Source: Ypsolopha sequella (taxonomy: Eukaryota; Arthropoda; Insecta; Lepidoptera; Ypsolophidae). From it: a stretch of DNA of 64,000 nt. Location of the stretch: contig OW203990.1 in the NCBI GenBank assembly GCA_934047225.1, positions 30,235,045-30,299,044 on the forward strand, in the 5' to 3' direction. Position 1 is the stretch's first letter. Every line of letters starts with the position of its first letter. Made by a program: the position numbers and the translations under genes. Below are positions 21,784-34,518 of this stretch, one piece after another. Below the pieces are notes generated by a model. That model worked only from the letters and a program-made list of their open reading frames with translations. It was not told where the DNA came from and made no database searches.

Positions 21784-22224
21784 ATGCAATGCGAGGGAAA
21801 TTATGAAGAATGGAGTCAGTGGTTACCTTTTTGGTGCTTTACTTTCAACACGACGGTACATACGTCAACAAAGTATTCGCCTTTTGAACTTGTTTTTGGA
21901 AAACAATGTAATATACCAAGTAATTTGGTTAATAATGTTGATCCATGTTATAATCCCGATAATTATATGTTAGAGTTAAAGTATAGGCTACAGGTAGCAC
22001 ATAGAGATGCAAGAAAATATTTGCTAGATAGTAAGTTATTAAATAAGCATTACTATGATAAGAACGTGAATTCAGTGAGTTATAAGAAAGGTGATAAAGT
22101 GTTAGTGAAAAATGAAACAGGGAAAAAGTTAGATGTACTTTATAAAGGACCGTTTGTTGTACTGGAAGAAATTGGGACAAATGTGACGATAAACAATAAT
22201 GGAAAATTAGAGATAGTGAATTGA
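21784..22224 (+). pseudogene. Gypsy integrase C-terminal fragment
   Basis: A frame of 146 codons reads EEWSQWLPFWCFTFNTTVHT, then STKYSPFELVFGKQCNIPSN, then YYDKNVNSVSYKKGDKVLVK and YKGPFVVLEEI. This is the end of a Ty3/gypsy integrase core (T-x-x-S-P-F-E-L-V-F-G) plus the GPF/Y module involved in integrase multimerisation. Catalytic Asp residues are absent because the upstream pol is deleted. The ATG is internal and not a native start. AT-rich sequence with poly-A-like runs follows to the 3' LTR. Confidence 0.88.
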
Positions 22225-22427
22225 AGAGAAGAGATGAAAAATAGGACTAAGCTATTTAGAGAATAAAAAAAAATATATATAAAAACGAAATAAAACATAA
22301 AATGTAAAAAAAAAATGTATGTATTAGATTTTAAGATTTTATTTTAGTTAACTGTTTCTTTTTAGTTATACATATATAAAAAAAAAATGAGGATTGTTCA
22401 TTTTTTTTTTCAATTATACCCCCTTGA

Positions 22428-22546
22428 TGTAGTGTGTGTCAATAGATATGTGCATGTCTTTATATTCATTATTTTTCCGTGCTCGCGAGCAGTCAATAAA
22501 CCACCTTCAAACCTACCACTCGTCTCATTTAACCGCCTACTCGACA
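22428..22546 (+). repeat. 3' LTR (119 bp)
   Basis: This is the direct repeat of 21614-21732. AAAT follows and the host RT resumes. Confidence 0.9.
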
Positions 22547-22897
22547 AAATGGCTTAACATCCGAAATAGTTGTAACGCTCACATATTATCTCTTCTTTGG
22601 AACATCCTCAATGACCCCATATCTCCTCCTTATCTAAAAGAGCGGTTTGTTTGTCTCGATTCTCTTGGCCGCTCTCAGCGATCTGAGAACCGTTCACTTC
22701 TGCGCACTCCGACACATAATACTGACATGTTTACTAGTTCTTTCACAATTTCCGCAATACGTCTCTGGAATGGTTTACCGGTCAGGATACGAGAATCTCT
22801 ATCACTAGCAGTTTTTAAAAATATTTATCATATTTTCCGGCACTACCCTAATTTATCCACATCACCAAAGGTAAACTGGAAGATAATGCTAATTTAA

Positions 22898-25405
22898 TTT
22901 TTTATTATTATTATTATTTCGAGAATTTTTGATCTCGTCTCTCCCTCTTGGCCAAAAGAATTTAAAGTGAGAGAGACGGTACATCCCTCGGCAGAAGCAC
23001 AGTCGACCAAGGTTCAGAGCCCCAGGGAAAGAAACCGGCGAACGATGCGAGCAGTATTGAGCAGAACCGCCTTCTGCATCCGCGCTGGAAGCGAACTGCC
23101 ACGGAATCCCAACCGTCTCAGGTTGGTTTCGAGGCTGGTTGGTATTAACCCGTTCGCGGATAAAACAACTGGGATTATTTCGGTGGATGCCACGCCCCAC
23201 ATGTCGGTAACCTCGTGAGCCAGGTCGAGATACTTCCTCCTCTTCTCGGTTTCGGCTTTCACGAGGTTCTCATCGTGTGGGATTGTGATATCCACCAAAG
23301 ACACCCGAGACTGCGCCCGGTCCATCAACACGATGTCAGGTTTATTCGTGAGAATAGTCCTATCCGTGATGACAGACCGATCCCAGTAGAGCTTGGCGCG
23401 GTCGTTTTCTAGTACTGGCGCCGGTGAGTACTTGTAATATGGCACCTTCTCATTTACGAGGCCGTACTTGTGGGCGAGTTCTTGATGAAGGATTTTGGCC
23501 ACTTGGTTGTGTCTGTGCAGATACTCAGTGTTGGCAAGAGCGGAACAACCGGAAATAACATGTCGAAGAGATTCTCCAGGATGGGCACATGCCCGGCAGA
23601 TGTCCTGGGTCCCATCCTTGATAATATATTTCCGGTAGTTACGCGTCTTGATCACCTGATCTTGTATTGCACAGACAAAACCCTCGGTTTCCCCGAAGAG
23701 GTCACCGAAGCGCAGCCAATGCAGGGAGCTTTTTTTGTCAACGTGAGGCTCGTGAAGAGCCTTGTGAAACCTCCCGTGCAATTCCTTTCCTCGCCACACT
23801 GACTTTCGTTCAGCGGTGCTAAGTACAACCGGGTCGCGCCATTCCTCGCTGGCTAAGGACAAAGGGGTGAGTCCTTTATCACATGCCACGACTTCCTTAT
23901 GGATTGCATCATCCGTTCTCGACAGGAAATAATCCCTGAGACTGCATATCTCACGGTTGTGCATAGTCTTGGCGTTTAAAAGGCCTCGACCACCACACTT
24001 CCGCGGGAGATACAGTCTCATGACCGACGATCTCGGATGATGCATCCTATGAAGGGTCAGGGTTGTGCGGACTTTTCTGTCCAGAGCATCTAGTTCGGTC
24101 TGAGTCCATCTGAGCACTCCGAATGTGTACATGAGAACAGGCATGACCCAAGCATTATAAGCTCGTATCTTATTTCCGCCCAACAAAAAGCTCTCAAGCA
24201 CTTTTGTCAGGCGATTATAAAATACCCCACAAACGGCTTGTTTCATGTCTGCTTCATTCACACCGATTGTTTGGGACATGCCCAGATACCGGTATGTTTC
24301 AGTCTCGGAAAGGGTTTTCAATCGATTGGAGCCGACATCGACTCCATCGGAGCGAACGACATGCCCCCTCTCCACATGCAAGACCGCACACTTGTCGACC
24401 CCTAGCTCCATTCTGATGGAGTTGCTAAAGTCATCAGTGATCTTCAACAACTCCTCCAGTTTCTGAGCTGTGGGGCCAAAAAGCTTCAGGTCATCCATGT
24501 AGAGAAGGTGCGATATCCGCATTCCTCCCCTCCGAAACTGAAAGCCCGCCGCTGATTCCTCCAAAAGCTGACTCAAAGGGTTCAGTGACAAGCAAAACCA
24601 AAGCGGGCTCAGACAATCACCCTGAAAAATACCCCTTTTTATCCGTATTTGGTCATCGGCATCCATCATTTTCTCGCCTGCGAGACTAAGGATAGTACTC
24701 CATTGCCCCATACATGCTTCAAGGAAGTGTCGAACTGTATTGTCGACTTTGTACAGCTCAAGGACCATTAGGAGCCATGAATGGGGGACCGAGTCGAAAG
24801 CCTTTTTGTAGTCTATCCAGGCGGCGGAGAAATTCCGACGGTTGCGTCTGACCAGTTTGCCAGCGACCGCGTCAATGAGGAGGAGCTCCTTGCTACCGCG
24901 GCTACCGCCCCTACATCCGTTCTGAGCGTCCGAGATGATGTGATTTTCAACAATGTGTTGAGAAATCTTGGAGCTCAGAACGGAAGTAAGCGTCTTGTAT
25001 ATAGTACAAAGACACGTGATGGGGCGGTATTTCGATGGATCCGCGGTATCTTCGCTTTTTGGAGCTAAGTGAGTGACTCCTGTAGTTAAGAAGTTCGGGA
25101 GCGTACCATCGTCAAGGGCCTGTTGGAACTGCTTTGCGAGGGTAGCATGGGAACGCCAGAATCCTTTTAGCCAGTAATGCTGCAGTCCGTCTGGTCCTGG
25201 ACTTTTCCAGTTCGGGGCTTTACGGACCGCAGCAGTTACGTCCTCCTTCGAGATTCTGACTGGGTTCATTGGCGTGATAGACGCACATGCTCCCTCGACA
25301 GCTTCGAACCACGGGCCCTCCCGATGAGTGACAGGCTGTGACCATAGGCTTCGCCAGAAGGCGACTACATCAGCTTGCTCCGGTCGAGCGCCTATTATTA
25401 TTATT
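22898..25405 (-). mobile_element. Dong/R4-like retrotransposon, 5'-truncated, in a TAA run
   Basis: The element is flanked on both sides by ATT/TAA microsatellite (about 22900-22918 and 25394-25408). Dong-type elements are known to insert into TAA repeats. The coding frame runs open to the right boundary, so the 5' end is truncated. A ~115-bp 3' UTR separates the stop from the left TAA run. It joins the 3' end of the non-LTR RT element on the left. Confidence 0.85.
23014..25393 (-). CDS. R4/Dong-like RT with restriction-like endonuclease
   Basis: About 793 unbroken codons; the first ATG (25269) follows ~41 further in-frame codons (…VVAFWRSLWSQPVTHREGPW) that reach the element boundary, so this is an N-truncated pol. 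RT motifs include NWKSPGPDGLQHYWLKGFW, AAWIDYKKAFDSVPHSWL, IFQGDCLSPLWFCL and the active site YMDDLKLF (about 256 codons after the ATG). The C-terminus has a Cys/His knuckle (CRACAHPGESLRHVISGC) and KPDIVLMD…SLVDITIPHD, the PD…D pattern of the restriction-like endonuclease used for target-primed reverse transcription. The lack of internal stops suggests recent insertion. The N-terminal zinc-finger region is missing, so autonomous activity is unlikely. Confidence 0.92.
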
Positions 25406-25635
25406 ATTATAATTATACAAGGTGAAATCTAATCAACCGCACGAACCCATACCGACGCCTATGGAAAATGGCAGTAAATTTCCTGATCAAAAATACTTTT
25501 TGGAAATGTTGCGAATTACGTACGCTTTTGATTTTATTTCTTATATAAGATGTTGCAATTAATTATTCAGCTAGATTTAATTTATTTGGTATACAAAACA
25601 CAGAGTAATTGCCTTCGAAACAAACGTTATGGAAA
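25405..25635. repeat. Right part of interspersed repeat split by the nested elements, plus AT-rich flank
   Basis: ATTATACAAGGTGAAATCTA and CAACCGCACGAACCCATACC match 51695-51740. This is the continuation of the repeat that breaks off at 19131. After about 25470 the sequence is unrelated, AT-rich and non-coding up to the satellite. Confidence 0.7.
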
Positions 25636-28600
25636 TTGTGTAAAATGTGACTCGTAACTTATAAAGTTTCGCAGCTACATTTAGAGCATTACTTTAAATT
25701 GTGTAAAATGTGACTCGTAACTTATAAAGTTTCGCAGCTACATTTAGAGCATTACTTTAAATTGTGTAAAATGTGACTCGTAACTTATAAAGTTTCGCAG
25801 CTACATTTAGAGCATTACTTTAAATTGTGTAAAATGTGACTCGTAACTTATAAAGTTTCGCAGCTACATTTAGAGCATTACTTTAAATTGTGTAAAATGT
25901 GACTCGTAACTTATAAAGTTTCGCAGCTACATTTAGAGCATTACTTTAAATTGTGTAAAATGTGACTCGTAACTTATAAAGTTTCGCAGCTACATTTAGA
26001 GCATTACTTTAAATTGTGTAAAATGTGACTCGTAACTTATAAAGTTTCGCAGCTACATTTAGAGCATTACTTTAAATTGTGTAAAATGTGACTCGTAACT
26101 TATAAAGTTTCGCAGCTACATTTAGAGCATTACTTTAAATTGTGTAAAATGTGACTCGTAACTTATAAAGTTTCGCAGCTACATTTAGAGCATTACTTTA
26201 AATTGTGTAAAATGTGACTCGTAACTTATAAAGTTTCGCAGCTACATTTAGAGCATTACTTTAAATTGTGTAAAATGTGACTCGTAACTTATAAAGTTTC
26301 GCAGCTACATTTAGAGCATTACTTTAAATTGTGTAAAATGTGACTCGTAACTTATAAAGTTTCGCAGCTACATTTAGAGCATTACTTTAAATTGTGTAAA
26401 ATGTGACTCGTAACTTATAAAGTTTCGCAGCTACATTTAGAGCATTACTTTAAATTGTGTAAAATGTGACTCGTAACTTATAAAGTTTCGCAGCTACATT
26501 TAGAGCATTACTTTAAATTGTGTAAAATGTGACTCGTAACTTATAAAGTTTCGCAGCTACATTTAGAGCATTACTTTAAATTGTGTAAAATGTGACTCGT
26601 AACTTATAAAGTTTCGCAGCTACATTTAGAGCATTACTTTAAATTGTGTAAAATGTGACTCGTAACTTATAAAGTTTCGCAGCTACATTTAGAGCATTAC
26701 TTTAAATTGTGTAAAATGTGACTCGTAACTTATAAAGTTTCGCAGCTACATTTAGAGCATTACTTTAAATTGTGTAAAATGTGACTCGTAACTTATAAAG
26801 TTTCGCAGCTACATTTAGAGCATTACTTTAAATTGTGTAAAATGTGACTCGTAACTTATAAAGTTTCGCAGCTACATTTAGAGCATTACTTTAAATTGTG
26901 TAAAATGTGACTCGTAACTTATAAAGTTTCGCAGCTACATTTAGAGCATTACTTTAAATTGTGTAAAATGTGACTCGTAACTTATAAAGTTTCGCAGCTA
27001 CATTTAGAGCATTACTTTAAATTGTGTAAAATGTGACTCGTAACTTATAAAGTTTCGCAGCTACATTTAGAGCATTACTTTAAATTGTGTAAAATGTGAC
27101 TCGTAACTTATAAAGTTTCGCAGCTACATTTAGAGCATTACTTTAAATTGTGTAAAATGTGACTCGTAACTTATAAAGTTTCGCAGCTACATTTAGAGCA
27201 TTACTTTAAATTGTGTAAAATGTGACTCGTAACTTATAAAGTTTCGCAGCTACATTTAGAGCATTACTTTAAATTGTGTAAAATGTGACTCGTAACTTAT
27301 AAAGTTTCGCAGCTACATTTAGAGCATTACTTTAAATTGTGTAAAATGTGACTCGTAACTTATAAAGTTTCGCAGCTACATTTAGAGCATTACTTTAAAT
27401 TGTGTAAAATGTGACTCGTAACTTATAAAGTTTCGCAGCTACATTTAGAGCATTACTTTAAATTGTGTAAAATGTGACTCGTAACTTATAAAGTTTCGCA
27501 GCTACATTTAGAGCATTACTTTAAATTGTGTAAAATGTGACTCGTAACTTATAAAGTTTCGCAGCTACATTTAGAGCATTACTTTAAATTGTGTAAAATG
27601 TGACTCGTAACTTATAAAGTTTCGCAGCTACATTTAGAGCATTACTTTAAATTGTGTAAAATGTGACTCGTAACTTATAAAGTTTCGCAGCTACATTTAG
27701 AGCATTACTTTAAATTGTGTAAAATGTGACTCGTAACTTATAAAGTTTCGCAGCTACATTTAGAGCATTACTTTAAATTGTGTAAAATGTGACTCGTAAC
27801 TTATAAAGTTTCGCAGCTACATTTAGAGCATTACTTTAAATTGTGTAAAATGTGACTCGTAACTTATAAAGTTTCGCAGCTACATTTAGAGCATTACTTT
27901 AAATTGTGTAAAATGTGACTCGTAACTTATAAAGTTTCGCAGCTACATTTAGAGCATTACTTTAAATTGTGTAAAATGTGACTCGTAACTTATAAAGTTT
28001 CGCAGCTACATTTAGAGCATTACTTTAAATTGTGTAAAATGTGACTCGTAACTTATAAAGTTTCGCAGCTACATTTAGAGCATTACTTTAAATTGTGTAA
28101 AATGTGACTCGTAACTTATAAAGTTTCGCAGCTACATTTAGAGCATTACTTTAAATTGTGTAAAATGTGACTCGTAACTTATAAAGTTTCGCAGCTACAT
28201 TTAGAGCATTACTTTAAATTGTGTAAAATGTGACTCGTAACTTATAAAGTTTCGCAGCTACATTTAGAGCATTACTTTAAATTGTGTAAAATGTGACTCG
28301 TAACTTATAAAGTTTCGCAGCTACATTTAGAGCATTACTTTAAATTGTGTAAAATGTGACTCGTAACTTATAAAGTTTCGCAGCTACATTTAGAGCATTA
28401 CTTTAAATTGTGTAAAATGTGACTCGTAACTTATAAAGTTTCGCAGCTACATTTAGAGCATTACTTTAAATTGTGTAAAATGTGACTCGTAACTTATAAA
28501 GTTTCGCAGCTACATTTAGAGCATTACTTTAAATTGTGTAAAATGTGACTCGTAACTTATAAAGTTTCGCAGCTACATTTAGAGCATTACTTTAAATTGT

Positions 28601-31600
28601 GTAAAATGTGACTCGTAACTTATAAAGTTTCGCAGCTACATTTAGAGCATTACTTTAAATTGTGTAAAATGTGACTCGTAACTTATAAAGTTTCGCAGCT
28701 ACATTTAGAGCATTACTTTAAATTGTGTAAAATGTGACTCGTAACTTATAAAGTTTCGCAGCTACATTTAGAGCATTACTTTAAATTGTGTAAAATGTGA
28801 CTCGTAACTTATAAAGTTTCGCAGCTACATTTAGAGCATTACTTTAAATTGTGTAAAATGTGACTCGTAACTTATAAAGTTTCGCAGCTACATTTAGAGC
28901 ATTACTTTAAATTGTGTAAAATGTGACTCGTAACTTATAAAGTTTCGCAGCTACATTTAGAGCATTACTTTAAATTGTGTAAAATGTGACTCGTAACTTA
29001 TAAAGTTTCGCAGCTACATTTAGAGCATTACTTTAAATTGTGTAAAATGTGACTCGTAACTTATAAAGTTTCGCAGCTACATTTAGAGCATTACTTTAAA
29101 TTGTGTAAAATGTGACTCGTAACTTATAAAGTTTCGCAGCTACATTTAGAGCATTACTTTAAATTGTGTAAAATGTGACTCGTAACTTATAAAGTTTCGC
29201 AGCTACATTTAGAGCATTACTTTAAATTGTGTAAAATGTGACTCGTAACTTATAAAGTTTCGCAGCTACATTTAGAGCATTACTTTAAATTGTGTAAAAT
29301 GTGACTCGTAACTTATAAAGTTTCGCAGCTACATTTAGAGCATTACTTTAAATTGTGTAAAATGTGACTCGTAACTTATAAAGTTTCGCAGCTACATTTA
29401 GAGCATTACTTTAAATTGTGTAAAATGTGACTCGTAACTTATAAAGTTTCGCAGCTACATTTAGAGCATTACTTTAAATTGTGTAAAATGTGACTCGTAA
29501 CTTATAAAGTTTCGCAGCTACATTTAGAGCATTACTTTAAATTGTGTAAAATGTGACTCGTAACTTATAAAGTTTCGCAGCTACATTTAGAGCATTACTT
29601 TAAATTGTGTAAAATGTGACTCGTAACTTATAAAGTTTCGCAGCTACATTTAGAGCATTACTTTAAATTGTGTAAAATGTGACTCGTAACTTATAAAGTT
29701 TCGCAGCTACATTTAGAGCATTACTTTAAATTGTGTAAAATGTGACTCGTAACTTATAAAGTTTCGCAGCTACATTTAGAGCATTACTTTAAATTGTGTA
29801 AAATGTGACTCGTAACTTATAAAGTTTCGCAGCTACATTTAGAGCATTACTTTAAATTGTGTAAAATGTGACTCGTAACTTATAAAGTTTCGCAGCTACA
29901 TTTAGAGCATTACTTTAAATTGTGTAAAATGTGACTCGTAACTTATAAAGTTTCGCAGCTACATTTAGAGCATTACTTTAAATTGTGTAAAATGTGACTC
30001 GTAACTTATAAAGTTTCGCAGCTACATTTAGAGCATTACTTTAAATTGTGTAAAATGTGACTCGTAACTTATAAAGTTTCGCAGCTACATTTAGAGCATT
30101 ACTTTAAATTGTGTAAAATGTGACTCGTAACTTATAAAGTTTCGCAGCTACATTTAGAGCATTACTTTAAATTGTGTAAAATGTGACTCGTAACTTATAA
30201 AGTTTCGCAGCTACATTTAGAGCATTACTTTAAATTGTGTAAAATGTGACTCGTAACTTATAAAGTTTCGCAGCTACATTTAGAGCATTACTTTAAATTG
30301 TGTAAAATGTGACTCGTAACTTATAAAGTTTCGCAGCTACATTTAGAGCATTACTTTAAATTGTGTAAAATGTGACTCGTAACTTATAAAGTTTCGCAGC
30401 TACATTTAGAGCATTACTTTAAATTGTGTAAAATGTGACTCGTAACTTATAAAGTTTCGCAGCTACATTTAGAGCATTACTTTAAATTGTGTAAAATGTG
30501 ACTCGTAACTTATAAAGTTTCGCAGCTACATTTAGAGCATTACTTTAAATTGTGTAAAATGTGACTCGTAACTTATAAAGTTTCGCAGCTACATTTAGAG
30601 CATTACTTTAAATTGTGTAAAATGTGACTCGTAACTTATAAAGTTTCGCAGCTACATTTAGAGCATTACTTTAAATTGTGTAAAATGTGACTCGTAACTT
30701 ATAAAGTTTCGCAGCTACATTTAGAGCATTACTTTAAATTGTGTAAAATGTGACTCGTAACTTATAAAGTTTCGCAGCTACATTTAGAGCATTACTTTAA
30801 ATTGTGTAAAATGTGACTCGTAACTTATAAAGTTTCGCAGCTACATTTAGAGCATTACTTTAAATTGTGTAAAATGTGACTCGTAACTTATAAAGTTTCG
30901 CAGCTACATTTAGAGCATTACTTTAAATTGTGTAAAATGTGACTCGTAACTTATAAAGTTTCGCAGCTACATTTAGAGCATTACTTTAAATTGTGTAAAA
31001 TGTGACTCGTAACTTATAAAGTTTCGCAGCTACATTTAGAGCATTACTTTAAATTGTGTAAAATGTGACTCGTAACTTATAAAGTTTCGCAGCTACATTT
31101 AGAGCATTACTTTAAATTGTGTAAAATGTGACTCGTAACTTATAAAGTTTCGCAGCTACATTTAGAGCATTACTTTAAATTGTGTAAAATGTGACTCGTA
31201 ACTTATAAAGTTTCGCAGCTACATTTAGAGCATTACTTTAAATTGTGTAAAATGTGACTCGTAACTTATAAAGTTTCGCAGCTACATTTAGAGCATTACT
31301 TTAAATTGTGTAAAATGTGACTCGTAACTTATAAAGTTTCGCAGCTACATTTAGAGCATTACTTTAAATTGTGTAAAATGTGACTCGTAACTTATAAAGT
31401 TTCGCAGCTACATTTAGAGCATTACTTTAAATTGTGTAAAATGTGACTCGTAACTTATAAAGTTTCGCAGCTACATTTAGAGCATTACTTTAAATTGTGT
31501 AAAATGTGACTCGTAACTTATAAAGTTTCGCAGCTACATTTAGAGCATTACTTTAAATTGTGTAAAATGTGACTCGTAACTTATAAAGTTTCGCAGCTAC

Positions 31601-34518
31601 ATTTAGAGCATTACTTTAAATTGTGTAAAATGTGACTCGTAACTTATAAAGTTTCGCAGCTACATTTAGAGCATTACTTTAAATTGTGTAAAATGTGACT
31701 CGTAACTTATAAAGTTTCGCAGCTACATTTAGAGCATTACTTTAAATTGTGTAAAATGTGACTCGTAACTTATAAAGTTTCGCAGCTACATTTAGAGCAT
31801 TACTTTAAATTGTGTAAAATGTGACTCGTAACTTATAAAGTTTCGCAGCTACATTTAGAGCATTACTTTAAATTGTGTAAAATGTGACTCGTAACTTATA
31901 AAGTTTCGCAGCTACATTTAGAGCATTACTTTAAATTGTGTAAAATGTGACTCGTAACTTATAAAGTTTCGCAGCTACATTTAGAGCATTACTTTAAATT
32001 GTGTAAAATGTGACTCGTAACTTATAAAGTTTCGCAGCTACATTTAGAGCATTACTTTAAATTGTGTAAAATGTGACTCGTAACTTATAAAGTTTCGCAG
32101 CTACATTTAGAGCATTACTTTAAATTGTGTAAAATGTGACTCGTAACTTATAAAGTTTCGCAGCTACATTTAGAGCATTACTTTAAATTGTGTAAAATGT
32201 GACTCGTAACTTATAAAGTTTCGCAGCTACATTTAGAGCATTACTTTAAATTGTGTAAAATGTGACTCGTAACTTATAAAGTTTCGCAGCTACATTTAGA
32301 GCATTACTTTAAATTGTGTAAAATGTGACTCGTAACTTATAAAGTTTCGCAGCTACATTTAGAGCATTACTTTAAATTGTGTAAAATGTGACTCGTAACT
32401 TATAAAGTTTCGCAGCTACATTTAGAGCATTACTTTAAATTGTGTAAAATGTGACTCGTAACTTATAAAGTTTCGCAGCTACATTTAGAGCATTACTTTA
32501 AATTGTGTAAAATGTGACTCGTAACTTATAAAGTTTCGCAGCTACATTTAGAGCATTACTTTAAATTGTGTAAAATGTGACTCGTAACTTATAAAGTTTC
32601 GCAGCTACATTTAGAGCATTACTTTAAATTGTGTAAAATGTGACTCGTAACTTATAAAGTTTCGCAGCTACATTTAGAGCATTACTTTAAATTGTGTAAA
32701 ATGTGACTCGTAACTTATAAAGTTTCGCAGCTACATTTAGAGCATTACTTTAAATTGTGTAAAATGTGACTCGTAACTTATAAAGTTTCGCAGCTACATT
32801 TAGAGCATTACTTTAAATTGTGTAAAATGTGACTCGTAACTTATAAAGTTTCGCAGCTACATTTAGAGCATTACTTTAAATTGTGTAAAATGTGACTCGT
32901 AACTTATAAAGTTTCGCAGCTACATTTAGAGCATTACTTTAAATTGTGTAAAATGTGACTCGTAACTTATAAAGTTTCGCAGCTACATTTAGAGCATTAC
33001 TTTAAATTGTGTAAAATGTGACTCGTAACTTATAAAGTTTCGCAGCTACATTTAGAGCATTACTTTAAATTGTGTAAAATGTGACTCGTAACTTATAAAG
33101 TTTCGCAGCTACATTTAGAGCATTACTTTAAATTGTGTAAAATGTGACTCGTAACTTATAAAGTTTCGCAGCTACATTTAGAGCATTACTTTAAATTGTG
33201 TAAAATGTGACTCGTAACTTATAAAGTTTCGCAGCTACATTTAGAGCATTACTTTAAATTGTGTAAAATGTGACTCGTAACTTATAAAGTTTCGCAGCTA
33301 CATTTAGAGCATTACTTTAAATTGTGTAAAATGTGACTCGTAACTTATAAAGTTTCGCAGCTACATTTAGAGCATTACTTTAAATTGTGTAAAATGTGAC
33401 TCGTAACTTATAAAGTTTCGCAGCTACATTTAGAGCATTACTTTAAATTGTGTAAAATGTGACTCGTAACTTATAAAGTTTCGCAGCTACATTTAGAGCA
33501 TTACTTTAAATTGTGTAAAATGTGACTCGTAACTTATAAAGTTTCGCAGCTACATTTAGAGCATTACTTTAAATTGTGTAAAATGTGACTCGTAACTTAT
33601 AAAGTTTCGCAGCTACATTTAGAGCATTACTTTAAATTGTGTAAAATGTGACTCGTAACTTATAAAGTTTCGCAGCTACATTTAGAGCATTACTTTAAAT
33701 TGTGTAAAATGTGACTCGTAACTTATAAAGTTTCGCAGCTACATTTAGAGCATTACTTTAAATTGTGTAAAATGTGACTCGTAACTTATAAAGTTTCGCA
33801 GCTACATTTAGAGCATTACTTTAAATTGTGTAAAATGTGACTCGTAACTTATAAAGTTTCGCAGCTACATTTAGAGCATTACTTTAAATTGTGTAAAATG
33901 TGACTCGTAACTTATAAAGTTTCGCAGCTACATTTAGAGCATTACTTTAAATTGTGTAAAATGTGACTCGTAACTTATAAAGTTTCGCAGCTACATTTAG
34001 AGCATTACTTTAAATTGTGTAAAATGTGACTCGTAACTTATAAAGTTTCGCAGCTACATTTAGAGCATTACTTTAAATTGTGTAAAATGTGACTCGTAAC
34101 TTATAAAGTTTCGCAGCTACATTTAGAGCATTACTTTAAATTGTGTAAAATGTGACTCGTAACTTATAAAGTTTCGCAGCTACATTTAGAGCATTACTTT
34201 AAATTGTGTAAAATGTGACTCGTAACTTATAAAGTTTCGCAGCTACATTTAGAGCATTACTTTAAATTGTGTAAAATGTGACTCGTAACTTATAAAGTTT
34301 CGCAGCTACATTTAGAGCATTACTTTAAATTGTGTAAAATGTGACTCGTAACTTATAAAGTTTCGCAGCTACATTTAGAGCATTACTTTAAATTGTGTAA
34401 AATGTGACTCGTAACTTATAAAGTTTCGCAGCTACATTTAGAGCATTACTTTAAATTGTGTAAAATGTGACTCGTAACTTATAAAGTTTCGCAGCTACAT
34501 TTAGAGCATTACTTTAAA
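25636..34518. repeat. 63-bp satellite, 141 head-to-tail units
   Basis: The unit begins TTGTGTAAAATGTGACTCGT and ends GAGCATTACTTTAAA. 8883 bases divide exactly into 141 units, and I saw no variant unit on reading. It has stops in all frames, so it is non-coding. It lies in the ~30-kb myosin intron, between the split interspersed repeat and a non-LTR fragment. The near-perfect identity implies very recent amplification or strong homogenisation. Confidence 0.97.

Larger units (their letters stand above)
21614..22546 (+). mobile_element. Ty3/gypsy-derived short LTR element (119-bp LTRs)
   Basis: Direct repeats of 119 bp (21614-21732 and 22428-22546) begin TGTAGTGTGTGTC and end CTACTCGACA. A primer-binding-site-like TGGCGACCGTGACAGG abuts the left LTR. 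The 4-bp target duplication AAAT (21610-21613 and 22547-22550) suits Ty3/gypsy. Removing the element and one AAAT restores the host RT frame. The 695-bp interior keeps only the integrase C-terminus. The LTRs look identical by eye. Confidence 0.93.
19132..22897 (+). pseudogene. 5'-truncated non-LTR reverse transcriptase split by two LTR elements
   Basis: The element is in three pieces: 19132-19187 (ILLAILRSLNVSES), 20888-21613 (SNWFYSYLYGRQQRIRSDD, GVPQGGVLSPLLFSVFINTL, YADD near 21072) and 22551-22897 (RNSCNAHILSLLWNILNDPI, AIRLWNGLPVRI). The reading continues across both insertions once one target duplication is removed. It keeps RT palm and C-terminal tail but lacks the endonuclease and upstream RT motifs. 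A frameshift near 21130 and a stop near 21515 show decay. It resembles Jockey/CR1-type elements. Confidence 0.87.

Noticed and set aside
23215..25068. Plus-strand frames opposite the Dong-like ORF
   Set aside because: Antisense shadows of an intact 751+ codon RT/endonuclease frame.
25636..34518. CRISPR array
   Set aside because: Repeats are directly adjacent with no unique spacers and the context is a eukaryotic intron; it is a satellite.
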